From NCBI RefSeq assembly GCF_002007235.1, contig NZ_MUHW01000024.1, positions 1-63,952 of the forward strand: a DNA stretch of 63,952 nt, given 5' to 3'. Under the pieces are notes generated by a model. That model did no database searches. It was not told where the DNA came from and saw only the letters and a program-made list of their open reading frames with translations. Numbering within the stretch: the first letter of the stretch is position 1; the number at the start of each line of letters is the position of its first letter. Origin of the DNA: Oribacterium sp. C9. GTDB lineage: Bacteria > Bacillota > Clostridia > Lachnospirales > Lachnospiraceae. Both the position numbers and the translations under genes were made by a program. Below are positions 17,378 to 25,063 of this stretch, piece by piece.

Positions 17378-18379
17378 ATGAGTGTTACATTAATGGATTG
17401 TACTTTACGTGATGGTGCAAATGTTGTAGGTAAGGGCTTCGACAAAGAGATCACAGAGATGGTTCTGGACGGACTTACATCCTGCCATGTTCCTATCATT
17501 GAGTTCGGTAATGCCGGTGGAATCGGTGCATATGAGGTTGCAGGCTTCACAAATGCATTGACAGATAAGGAGTACCTCGACATCGCCCAGAAATATCTCA
17601 ACCGTGGTTCCGAGATCGGTATGTTCCTTAATTCCACAAGATACAGAGAGAATAACATTGACATCGCACGTGAAAACGGCATGGCATTCCTCCGTGTGGG
17701 CGCTGCAGCAGGAAACGGAAGCATCGCAGTTGATCCGATAAAGGCCATCAAGAAGAGAGGAATGAAGGCATTCTACTCAATCATGAAGGCTTACCTTTTA
17801 ACAGCAGATGAGCTGGTTGAAGAAGCTAAGATGCTTGAGGCCGCAGGTCTTGATGAGATCACCATCATGGACTCGGCAGGAACCATGATTCCATCAGAGG
17901 TTGCCGAGTACACAAAGAAGCTTAAGGAAGCTCTTTCAATTCCTGTTGCTTTCCACTGCCACAATAACCTGAGCCTTTCAGCTGCCAATGCCATCGCCGC
18001 ATACGAGAGTGGCGCAGATATACTTGACTGCGGTCTCATGGGTATGGCAAGAAGTGCCGGAAACCTGGCTACAGAGGCATGCGTAGGCATCATGCAGCGC
18101 ATGGGTGAGATGAAGGACGTAGACCTCTACAAGATGCTCCACTTCATCGACAAGGATCTCCAGCCTGCTATGGAAAAGCACAACTTCCATAATCCTATCA
18201 CTCCGCTGGATCTGGTACTTGGTATCTCAGGTGCACACTCAAGCTTCAACAAGACCTTCAAGAAGGTAGCAGAGGAGCAGGGTGTTGATCTTTACAAGCT
18301 TATCATCGAGGTTTCAAAGCAGAACAGAAAGAATCCTTCAGAGGATCTCATGAATGAAGTTGCTGCTACTTTGAAGTGA
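17378..18379 (+). CDS. DRE-TIM metallolyase: 4-hydroxy-2-oxoacid aldolase / HMG-CoA-lyase-like
   Basis: A 333-residue TIM-barrel lyase. The opening LMDCTLRDGAN is the metal- and substrate-binding signature of the DRE-TIM family, and HCHNNLSLSAANA supplies the two His metal ligands on a late strand. DmpG/MhpE relatives cleave 4-hydroxy-2-oxovalerate to pyruvate and an aldehyde; HMG-CoA lyases and citramalate synthases share the fold. The length and C-terminal helical part fit DmpG-like aldolases best. TTGGAGG precedes the ATG. It sits between the LysR-controlled permease and citrate synthase, fitting a pathway that splits a hydroxy-oxo acid to pyruvate or acetyl units. The exact reaction is uncertain. 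Confidence 0.8.
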   Translation: MSVTLMDCTLRDGANVVGKGFDKEITEMVLDGLTSCHVPIIEFGNAGGIGAYEVAGFTNALTDKEYLDIAQKYLNRGSEIGMFLNSTRYRENNIDIARENGMAFLRVGAAAGNGSIAVDPIKAIKKRGMKAFYSIMKAYLLTADELVEEAKMLEAAGLDEITIMDSAGTMIPSEVAEYTKKLKEALSIPVAFHCHNNLSLSAANAIAAYESGADILDCGLMGMARSAGNLATEACVGIMQRMGEMKDVDLYKMLHFIDKDLQPAMEKHNFHNPITPLDLVLGISGAHSSFNKTFKKVAEEQGVDLYKLIIEVSKQNRKNPSEDLMNEVAATLK

Positions 18380-18436
18380 TTTATTTCCTTCATAATAAAA
18401 CTGACATACAGATACTTTTGAACATAAGACCATTGA

Positions 18437-18463
18437 GGGGGACAGCAGAATATGCTGTCCCCC
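18437..18463. repeat. Perfect 11-bp hairpin without U-tract
   Basis: GGGGGACAGCA pairs exactly with TGCTGTCCCCC around GAATA, 58 bp after the lyase gene. It may act as a weak terminator or 3'-end stabiliser. Nothing else was seen in 18380-18570. Confidence 0.6.
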
Positions 18464-18574
18464 TCAGCGTTATATAAATTACTTGTTTCAGGATATATCC
18501 GATCGATCTCCGGTTCAAGGGACAGTTGACTTCATCTGCCCTGATAAAATTCATAACTCTTATTCCAATATAGA

Positions 18575-18665
18575 ATAAAAGACACAATTGACATGTCTTT
18601 TATCAAAGTCTATAATTGCACGTATAAAGGACATGCCTAACATGTCTTTTATATATGTCTTTTAT
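18575..18665 (+). promoter_or_regulatory. Consensus promoter flanked by two identical-spacing dyad operators (citrate synthase)
   Basis: Promoter TTGACA (18588-18593)-N17-TATAAT (18611-18616) is a perfect match to the vegetative consensus. Dyad 1, ATAAAAGACA-N9-TGTCTTTTAT (18575-18603), covers the -35. Dyad 2, ATAAAGGACA-N9-TGTCTTTTAT (18624-18652), lies just after the -10. A fifth half-site TGTCTTTTAT is at 18656-18665. The arrangement fits repression by a dimer bound at both sites, possibly looping. Confidence 0.8.
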
Positions 18666-18691
18666 TCAGCGGGCAGGAAAGGGGAGTATTC

Positions 18692-20083
18692 ATGTTTTTA
18701 CAGTCATCATCAATAAAGTCCACAGATACCATCAGAACCTTATATTTCGACGACAGTATCCTGGCGCGTTTCTTCGGCCAGTCCTCTACACACAATGATA
18801 TACCCGGAGAGCTTTATTCAAAGTACAATGTAAAAAAGGGACTTCGTAATGAAGACGGCACCGGCGTACTCGTAGGTCTGACAAAGGTTTCGGATGTAGT
18901 GGGCTATGTAAAGGATACGGACGGAAAAGTCACTCCCTGCGAAGGAGATCTTCTCTACAGAGGCTACAGCATAAATGACCTCATAAAAAACAGAAGAGAC
19001 AACTACGGCTTCGAGGAAACCTGCTTTCTCCTTCTTTTTGGATTCCTCCCCAACAAGAATCAGATAGCAAATTTTAAGGGCTGTCTCGCAGACAGATACT
19101 CCCTGCCCGATAATTTCCTGATAAATGAGATCCTCGGCTCACCATCTCTTAATCTCATGAATCGTTTACAGGCTCTGACACTTCAGCTTTACAACTACGA
19201 TGATGACCCTGACAATACAGATGTTTACGAGACCCTGAGAAAAGGGCTCAATCTCATCGCAAAGCTTCCGGTCCTTGCCTGCTACGCATATCAGTCAAAG
19301 CTTCATAAGGTATACCATGATTCACTGATCATGCACTATCCGAGACAGGACTATTCCATCGCTGAAAACATCCTTCTCATGCTTAGACCTGACGGAAAGT
19401 TCACAAATAAAGAAGCAAATCTTCTGGATGCACTGCTTGTGATTCATGCGGATCACGGTGGAGGAAACAACTCCACCTTCACTGACGTAGTTGTAGGCTC
19501 AACAGGAACAGACCTCTATTCAGCCATCTGTGCAAGCCTCGGAGCATTGAAAGGACCAAGACATGGCGGTGCCAATATCTCCGTATCAAAGATGATGGAA
19601 GAGGTGAAGGCTGTCACTGGCATGAACTGTGACAAAACTAAGATCATAAAAGTCATACTGGATATTCTAGATGGAAAGCTCTACGATCATTCAGGTCTTC
19701 TGTATGGCTTCGGACATGCGGTATATACACTATCAGATCCCCGTGCGGAAATCCTGAGAGAACTCTGCAGGAATCTCGCTCAGGAAAAGGGAATGCTCAG
19801 TACCTTCAATTTCTACAAAATGTTTGAAGACACCGCCCATGAAGTTCTCATGGAGAAAAAGAAGAAGCCTCTTCCTACAAATGTAGACTTCTATTCCGGT
19901 CTCGCCTACAGCATGCTGGGTATCCCCGATGAGCTCTACACTCCGCTTTTTGCCATAGCACGAGTCTCCGGTTGGGTTTCCCACAACATGGAGAACAAGA
20001 TGTACGACGGACGTATCATGCGTCCTGCAACAAAATATGTGGGAGAGTTGCATGACTTCGTGGATATGGACAGCAGGAGCTGA
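18692..20083 (+). CDS. Citrate synthase (or 2-methylcitrate synthase)
   Basis: A 463-residue enzyme that condenses an acyl-CoA (acetyl or propionyl) with oxaloacetate. The active-site motifs are present: HADHGGGNNSTF, GPRHGGAN with the catalytic His, GFGHAVYTLSDPRAE with the second His, and NVDFYSG with the catalytic Asp. It carries a ~60-residue N-terminal extension seen in clostridial forms. AAAGGGG precedes the ATG. It is monocistronic with a perfect promoter under two strong operators, so it is tightly regulated apart from the LysR regulon. It could feed glutamate synthesis or work with the upstream lyase. Whether it uses propionyl-CoA cannot be decided by eye. Confidence 0.88.
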   Translation: MFLQSSSIKSTDTIRTLYFDDSILARFFGQSSTHNDIPGELYSKYNVKKGLRNEDGTGVLVGLTKVSDVVGYVKDTDGKVTPCEGDLLYRGYSINDLIKNRRDNYGFEETCFLLLFGFLPNKNQIANFKGCLADRYSLPDNFLINEILGSPSLNLMNRLQALTLQLYNYDDDPDNTDVYETLRKGLNLIAKLPVLACYAYQSKLHKVYHDSLIMHYPRQDYSIAENILLMLRPDGKFTNKEANLLDALLVIHADHGGGNNSTFTDVVVGSTGTDLYSAICASLGALKGPRHGGANISVSKMMEEVKAVTGMNCDKTKIIKVILDILDGKLYDHSGLLYGFGHAVYTLSDPRAEILRELCRNLAQEKGMLSTFNFYKMFEDTAHEVLMEKKKKPLPTNVDFYSGLAYSMLGIPDELYTPLFAIARVSGWVSHNMENKMYDGRIMRPATKYVGELHDFVDMDSRS

Positions 20084-20111
20084 GAAACATAATAGTTTTA
20101 TTCACATCCCA

Positions 20112-20156
20112 AATAGAAGTTGTGATGAGATATGCTCATCGCAACTTCTATTTTTG
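20112..20156 (+). terminator. Intrinsic terminator of the citrate synthase gene
   Basis: Long stem AATAGAAGTTGTGATGAG / CTCATCGCAACTTCTATT (one mismatch), followed by TTTT. Confidence 0.9.
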
Positions 20157-20331
20157 CCACAAAAAATCTTTTTCATCTCAACAAAAAATCTTGATTTTCT
20201 CGCAGTGGTAAAGAACATTATAATCATCGTGACAGACTATATACTAAGACATTGGAAGGAAAAAACTGCATATCGATGGTCTTTAACAGTTTACGGAAAG
20301 ACCCGGAGTATCGCAGTAAGGGAGACATGCC

Positions 20332-21228
20332 ATGAAAGAATCCATTCATAAATATTTCAAGGTCGGTACTCTTCTCTGGATGAGCTATCCGAGAACAGGT
20401 ACTGTAGACGGAGCTGTAAAGATAGCAAGAGACGACTACTTCGATGCCATAGAGGTTACCCAGTGTAAAAGTGAGGAAGAGCGTGCCCAGCTAAAGAAGA
20501 TTCTGGAAACTTCACATCTTTCTGTAGGGTACGGAGCCATGCCTAATCTTCTGGGACCAAAACTTAATCCAAACGATACAGATGAAGATGGAAGAAAAAA
20601 AGCGGAAGAGGTTCTCATAAAAGCAATAGATGAGGCGGAGTATCTCGGCTCAAAAGGAATAGCATTTCTTTCCGGAAAATGGCAGGAGGAGACAAAGGAG
20701 CTTGCCTACAGCCAGCTTCTGAAGACCACCGACGCAGTATGCAGCTATGCGGAAAAGAAGGGAATGTTTGTGGAGCTTGAGGTCTTTGACTATGACATCG
20801 ATAAGGCCTCCCTCATAGGACCTTCATCTCTGGCTGCCCGTTTCGCCGCGGATGTCAGGATGAAGCATTCGAATTTCGGACTTCTGGTGGATCTCTCACA
20901 TATTCCTCTTTGTCACGAAAAATCTGCAGATGTTATCCGCACCTGCCGTCCGTACCTTAGTCACTTCCATATAGGAAACGGTGTTGCAGATCCGAAGGAA
21001 GCTGATTTCGGTGATCATCATCCGAGATTCGGATACCCGGGCGGTGCTAACGATATAGAAGAGCTTTACAACTACCTGAAGATTTTAAAGGAAGAAGGCT
21101 TCTTCAGACCTGAGGCGCCTCTTTTCCTTTCCATGGAAGTCTCACCAAAACCTGATGAAGACGAGGAAATCGTACTTGCAAATACAAAGCGCTGCCTGAA
21201 TCGTGCCTGGGCAATGCTGGAAGACTGA
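20332..21228 (+). CDS. Sugar-phosphate isomerase/epimerase (xylose-isomerase-like TIM barrel)
   Basis: A 298-residue TIM barrel of the AP_endonuc_2 family. Its four metal ligands are visible in order: Glu in VELEVFD, Asp in LVDLSH, His in SHFHIGN and Glu in LSMEVSP. Relatives isomerise or epimerise sugars, inositols, hydroxypyruvate (Hyi) or 2-oxo sugar acids. AAGGGAG precedes the ATG. The next gene is a D-2-hydroxyacid dehydrogenase. A Hyi-like isomerase beside a hydroxypyruvate/glycerate-type reductase would fit glyoxylate-tartronate semialdehyde metabolism, but no carboligase is present, so this remains an inference. Confidence 0.78.
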   Translation: MKESIHKYFKVGTLLWMSYPRTGTVDGAVKIARDDYFDAIEVTQCKSEEERAQLKKILETSHLSVGYGAMPNLLGPKLNPNDTDEDGRKKAEEVLIKAIDEAEYLGSKGIAFLSGKWQEETKELAYSQLLKTTDAVCSYAEKKGMFVELEVFDYDIDKASLIGPSSLAARFAADVRMKHSNFGLLVDLSHIPLCHEKSADVIRTCRPYLSHFHIGNGVADPKEADFGDHHPRFGYPGGANDIEELYNYLKILKEEGFFRPEAPLFLSMEVSPKPDEDEEIVLANTKRCLNRAWAMLED

Positions 21229-21368
21229 GCCCGGAATTCTATATATGTACTTATTTATCCTGATTCTGTTTTTTCGAAACTGAGTAGTATTCGACTTAAC
21301 TGGAAATAGAACCGGCACACATATAAAAATTGATACATGGAATTAGAAAATGAAACATGGAGGTTACA

Positions 21369-22334
21369 ATGAAAATAGTTGTTCTTGATGGTTACATAGA
21401 AAATCCGGGAGACCTTTCATGGGCACCCCTTGGAGAACTTGGGGAACTCACCGTATATGACCGCACATCATATGTAGACGCGCCCATAATCGCAGAGCGT
21501 ATCGGCGATGCAGAAGTCATCGTCATAAATAAAACACCGATTTCCAAAGAAACTATAGACCAATGCCCTGACTTAAAGGCCATAGCTGTACTTGCAACAG
21601 GCTATAATGTTGTGGACTATAAATATGCAAAGGAAAAAGGGATCGTGGTTTTAAATGTTCCCGCCTATGGAACAGATATCGTGAGCCAGTATGCTGTGGG
21701 ACTCCTTCTTGAGATCTGTTCTCACTACGGTCACAATGACAGGGCAGTAAAGGAAGGTCGCTGGGAAAACAATGTCGACTGGTGCTTCTGGGATCACCCT
21801 ATGATAGAACTTTCCGGAAAGACTGCCGGAATAATCGGTTTCGGACGTATCGGTCAGGCTACAGGAAAGATACTGAAGGCTCTCAACATGCGTGTGCTTG
21901 CCAACAATCCATCACAGAGTGATGCGGGTCGCGAGATAGGAGAGTACGTAGATAAAGAGACATTGTTCCGCGAATCTGATGTCATATTCCTGCACTGTCC
22001 TCTGTTCCCTGAGACAGAAGGGCTCATAAATAAGGATAGCATCAGCAAAATGAAGGACGGTGTCATCCTCATAAACAACAGCCGCGGTCAGCTCATAGTG
22101 GAACAGGATCTGGCAGATGCTCTCAACAGCGGAAAGGTCTATGCCGCCGGTCTCGACGTGGTTTCAACAGAGCCTATCCGCAGTGATAATCCGCTCCTTA
22201 CAGCAAAGAACTGCATCATCACACCTCACATCAGCTGGGCCGCCCGTGCCGCCCGCCAAAGGATTCTGGATGTAACAGTAGAAAACATCCGGGCGTTTAT
22301 GGAAGGAAATCCAAAAAATGTGGTGAATCCTTAA
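21369..22334 (+). CDS. D-2-hydroxyacid dehydrogenase (glycerate/hydroxypyruvate reductase type)
   Basis: A 321-residue NAD(P)-dependent dehydrogenase. The Rossmann motif GIIGFGRIGQATG lies near residue 150; catalytic Arg in NNSRGQLIVE, Glu in STEPIRSDNP, His in ITPHISWA. The ITPHISWA form, with Trp after the His-Ile-Ser, is common in clostridial glycerate dehydrogenases (HprA type). I chose the ATG at 21369 because GGAGG lies 5 nt upstream; the ATG at 21357 overlaps that site. It follows the TIM-barrel isomerase and is likely co-expressed. It is distinct from the dehydrogenase at 11.2 kb, which has a longer tail. Confidence 0.85.
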   Translation: MKIVVLDGYIENPGDLSWAPLGELGELTVYDRTSYVDAPIIAERIGDAEVIVINKTPISKETIDQCPDLKAIAVLATGYNVVDYKYAKEKGIVVLNVPAYGTDIVSQYAVGLLLEICSHYGHNDRAVKEGRWENNVDWCFWDHPMIELSGKTAGIIGFGRIGQATGKILKALNMRVLANNPSQSDAGREIGEYVDKETLFRESDVIFLHCPLFPETEGLINKDSISKMKDGVILINNSRGQLIVEQDLADALNSGKVYAAGLDVVSTEPIRSDNPLLTAKNCIITPHISWAARAARQRILDVTVENIRAFMEGNPKNVVNP

Positions 22335-22408
22335 AAATGTAAGTGAAACCTGACTACACTAAATGGTGTAAGTTAAGTTTCAATATGGATATATAGAATA
22401 TGTTTTTG

Positions 22409-22460
22409 CCTGAACATCCGCATACATTATGTATTTACGGATGTTCAGGTTATTATAATA
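22409..22460 (+). terminator. Probable intrinsic terminator
   Basis: Perfect 12-bp stem CCTGAACATCCG / CGGATGTTCAGG with an 17-nt AT-rich loop, followed by a T-rich but interrupted tract. It ends the 20.3-22.3 kb unit. Confidence 0.6.
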
Positions 22461-22505
22461 CTTTCCCTTTATATCAAAGCAATTCATCAGACTGCATTCA
22501 AATCA

Positions 22506-23096
22506 CTATTGCGCTACAAGCTTTGAATCGACCTGATGAATTCTTTTTTTCATATATCTTATTCTTTGCGCTTCTATTGCCTTCCTTAAATATAAATCCC
22601 TATATTTCTCGTATAGCGATGTGGCAGCGTCATAGTATTTACGAAAGGAATCCTCTGAAAGATTTCCCCGGGCATCCGTTAACAGTGATAAGAACCATTC
22701 CGGATCCACATCGATTTTCTTTAATATCATATCGTGTGCTTTGTCCTGAATCTGATGACTTTCATATCTTGTGATGGTCTTTCCACCCCATCCCAATAGG
22801 AGACATAAATCACTCTGACTTATACCGTATTTGGCTCTTATGGCTACAATTTGAGACGAGGACAAAAGACCTTGTTTCATTCTATAGGCATCCTTCATAC
22901 GGATATCATTGCTCTGTATCTGCTGATCGGTCATATATATTTCCTCAGCCAAGTCACAATACATATATTCTGCATCATAGCTGACTTCTATGCCCTTAAA
23001 TACCGTATGTTCCGGTACTATGACGGTCTTGACTTCATGTTCTTCCATACAGCAGGTACACAAATGTTTTTTGGTGTTTACTATCTTCATATTCAT
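22506..23096 (-). CDS. MqsA-like antitoxin with zinc-ligand N-terminus and XRE helix-turn-helix
   Basis: A 196-residue protein. The N-terminus has clustered Cys (HLCTCCMEEHE) and a later Cys near residue 47, resembling the zinc-binding MqsA/YgiT head. The middle has an XRE-type helix-turn-helix (GISQSDLCLLLGWGGKTITRYE, about 92-113). A basic helical tail of ~70 residues follows, longer than in E. coli MqsA. It starts 9 nt after the MqsR-like gene ends, with GAGG inside the toxin's last codons. This is the toxin-first order of mqsRA. It is expected to neutralise the toxin and repress the operon at the AGGTA...TACCT repeat. Confidence 0.72.
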   Translation of the reverse strand: MNMKIVNTKKHLCTCCMEEHEVKTVIVPEHTVFKGIEVSYDAEYMYCDLAEEIYMTDQQIQSNDIRMKDAYRMKQGLLSSSQIVAIRAKYGISQSDLCLLLGWGGKTITRYESHQIQDKAHDMILKKIDVDPEWFLSLLTDARGNLSEDSFRKYYDAATSLYEKYRDLYLRKAIEAQRIRYMKKRIHQVDSKLVAQ

Positions 23097-23105
23097 ATAA
23101 GTACC

Positions 23106-23543
23106 TCATTTCTTATAAGGAAACATATCTGATGTAAGTGCTCTTTCCGCAAAATGGAATGACATAACAAATGTCGTTGCGCCTCCGGATTGTCCAATCA
23201 GCTCTACGCGTATTTTTATATATACGTCGTCCGAACCATTGTAAACTTTACCAAATTCCCTCATTTCACTTCTTTTGGGAAATCGGAGATCTTTTACGGT
23301 TTGAATATAATCTTCAACCTTTATCTGTAATAATTCATGTTTTAAAACATCAAGTGGATTCTCATTAGGAAATAATGTATTGATTGTATACAGGTTCGTA
23401 TATTTTTCATCACGTTTATCATCAACAACTCGCCTGACTTGAAATTCGATTTTTGCATCTCTTTTCAACGCATAATTTAAATTCTGAAGATATGCTTTTA
23501 TTTCGAGTTCACTTTCAATACGTGACTTTGTTGCATTTGTCAA
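23106..23543 (-). CDS. MqsR-like toxin (probable mRNA interferase)
   Basis: A 145-residue basic protein. The C-terminal strand pattern DDVYIKIRVELIG...FVMSFHFAE resembles the end of MqsR, the RelE-fold ribonuclease. The centre (DYIQTVKDLRFPKRSEMREFGKVY) has the size and spacing of the MqsR core, with a 40-residue N-terminal extension. The start is a TTG with AAGGAGG six nt upstream; no ATG is near. It is the first gene of a two-gene unit with the antitoxin. The family assignment rests on recalled similarity to Firmicutes MqsR-family proteins; catalytic residues were not mapped. Confidence 0.68.
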   Translation of the reverse strand: MTNATKSRIESELEIKAYLQNLNYALKRDAKIEFQVRRVVDDKRDEKYTNLYTINTLFPNENPLDVLKHELLQIKVEDYIQTVKDLRFPKRSEMREFGKVYNGSDDVYIKIRVELIGQSGGATTFVMSFHFAERALTSDMFPYKK

Positions 23544-23559
23544 ATTAAGCCTCCTTATG

Positions 23560-23608
23560 AGGTATCATTTGGTACCTTGAATGTATATCTTTTTTGCTCC
23601 TTTGTCAA
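23560..23608 (-). promoter_or_regulatory. Promoter and inverted-repeat operator of the toxin-antitoxin operon
   Basis: On the minus strand: -35 TTGACA (23608-23603), N17, -10 TACATT (23585-23580). Immediately downstream lies AGGTA-N8-TACCT (23577-23560), between the -10 and the ribosome binding site. It fits autorepression by the antitoxin. Confidence 0.65.
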
Positions 23609-23830
23609 TGAGCATAATGTCTCTTGTACAAGTCTTTTCTGCCTTAATGCTTAATAACAACTCTTCCTATAAATATTTTTCACTTTTTCTTTGGGAAAAT
23701 TTTCTCAATCACAGAACGTGTAAGAAATTATGAATTTGAATCGATTGAATGATTCTGAAACTTATAATACCAAAAAGACGTTTGTTTTCATATGGTCTAA
23801 ATTCCGACTATATGAAATATCTTTATCAGA

Positions 23831-23897
23831 AGATGAGAGTTATAAAACCTCAAAATTCGGCATATGTCCGATTTAAGCTGTATAATAACTCTCATCT
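23831..23897. repeat. 13-bp inverted repeat with inner hairpin
   Basis: AGATGAGAGTTAT (23831-23843) is exactly complementary to 23885-23897. The 41-nt loop holds a small TCGG-N7-CCGA hairpin. It lies at the 3' side of the LysR gene that ends at 23922. The rest of the 378-bp gap 23544-23921 is AT-rich and gene-free apart from the TA promoter. Confidence 0.55.
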
Positions 23898-23921
23898 ATT
23901 CACGTGACAGATCCCTATATG

Positions 23922-24857
23922 CTACTTCTTATCCTCCGGCCCCGTTTTATCTCTTACAAATGGTTCATTCATATACCCGGTTCTGAGAGCATTTACAAGC
24001 GGATTCATGTAAGCTGTAAGCTTGGGAATACCGGGCTCTTTTTTGGTGATGACCGAAGCGCAGAGCGGGGGAGCATCCTTCAGGAGGATGTCACGGGTGC
24101 TGTCGGGAGTATCGTTTTCCGGCGGAAAGTAACGGTTCAGACCGATGATTCCGTTGTCCCGAACCTTGTAATAAACCTGATAGTAATGATGGGACACCTC
24201 GATTTTTATATCGAGCTGTTCCTTTTTTATAGTCTCAAACAGAGGGAGAAATGCATCGCTCATTCCGGGAATCTGGATGGTCTCACCGGAAAGCTGCTCT
24301 AAAGTCAGTTCCTCAGCTTCCCAGAAACGATGATGAGACTCCACCATGGCAGCAAGCTTGCAGGCGATGATCTCGTAACGGTTAAAGCCCTCTATAGTAT
24401 TCCCCAGATCCATGATGATACCTATGGAAAGCTCACCATTCTGAACTTTCCGTACCACTTCATCATTTTCCATATCAAGCAGGCTAATGTTTACATTCGG
24501 AAAAGCCTGATTAAAATTAAACAGCTTTTCATGAAGCGCCGGAAGAAATCCCGGAAGAAGCGAAACACTTATCCCTATAGAAACAGTCCCTTCCAGACTC
24601 AGATCCGAATACATACTCTTCATCATTTTGTCAAAACTTTCTATCACAGGAACACATTCCCGGAGAAGCAACTGTCCCTTCGGAGTGAGACTTATATGGT
24701 TTTTGAAATTATCAAATAAGGCTCCACCAAGCTCAGACTCCATAGAAGTGATATTCTGCTTTACTGCCTGTCTCGTCATAAACAGTTTTTCGGAGGCCTT
24801 TGAATAATTCATTTCTGATGCCAGAACCCGGAAGATATGAAGCTGTTGAATAGTCAT
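23922..24857 (-). CDS. LysR-family transcriptional regulator, divergent from flavin reductase 2
   Basis: A 311-residue LysR protein: N-terminal winged helix (HIFRVLASEMNYSKASEKLF then TRQAVKQNITSMESELG, about 6-50) and a C-terminal effector-binding domain. It is divergent from the second secreted flavin reductase, the common position for a pathway-specific LysR activator. A T-N11-A type dyad GCAAG-N5-CTTGC lies between them, 19 bp from this gene's start. It shares the family but little sequence with the LysR at 14.7 kb. The start ATG at 24857 is set by family length; the upstream site is weak. Confidence 0.85.
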   Translation of the reverse strand: MTIQQLHIFRVLASEMNYSKASEKLFMTRQAVKQNITSMESELGGALFDNFKNHISLTPKGQLLLRECVPVIESFDKMMKSMYSDLSLEGTVSIGISVSLLPGFLPALHEKLFNFNQAFPNVNISLLDMENDEVVRKVQNGELSIGIIMDLGNTIEGFNRYEIIACKLAAMVESHHRFWEAEELTLEQLSGETIQIPGMSDAFLPLFETIKKEQLDIKIEVSHHYYQVYYKVRDNGIIGLNRYFPPENDTPDSTRDILLKDAPPLCASVITKKEPGIPKLTAYMNPLVNALRTGYMNEPFVRDKTGPEDKK

Positions 24858-24875
24858 TGTAAGTCCCTTTCCAAT

Positions 24876-24890
24876 GCAAGTTCAGCTTGC
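24876..24890. promoter_or_regulatory. LysR-type dyad between divergent genes
   Basis: GCAAG-TTCAG-CTTGC has LysR box geometry (T-N11-A) and lies in the 206-bp divergent region. It differs from the CACAAC dyads, so it belongs to the second LysR. Confidence 0.5.
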
Positions 24891-25063
24891 GTTTTATCAG
24901 TAATGATAATTGCTTTTTCACCAACTGTAAAGGTGTTATGTTCATCTTGAATAATGACTATTTTACGTGGATCCTCAAGGCAGGAAAGACGTAAAGGTAT
25001 TCACCGGAAACGGAACAGTTTCAAATAAAACTATCTTCACGGTGAACATTTCAGGAGGAAAAC

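Noticed and set aside
22400-22774. 124-codon open frame opposite the antitoxin gene
   Set aside because: It begins at the terminator hairpin and runs antisense to the antitoxin; no domain pattern.
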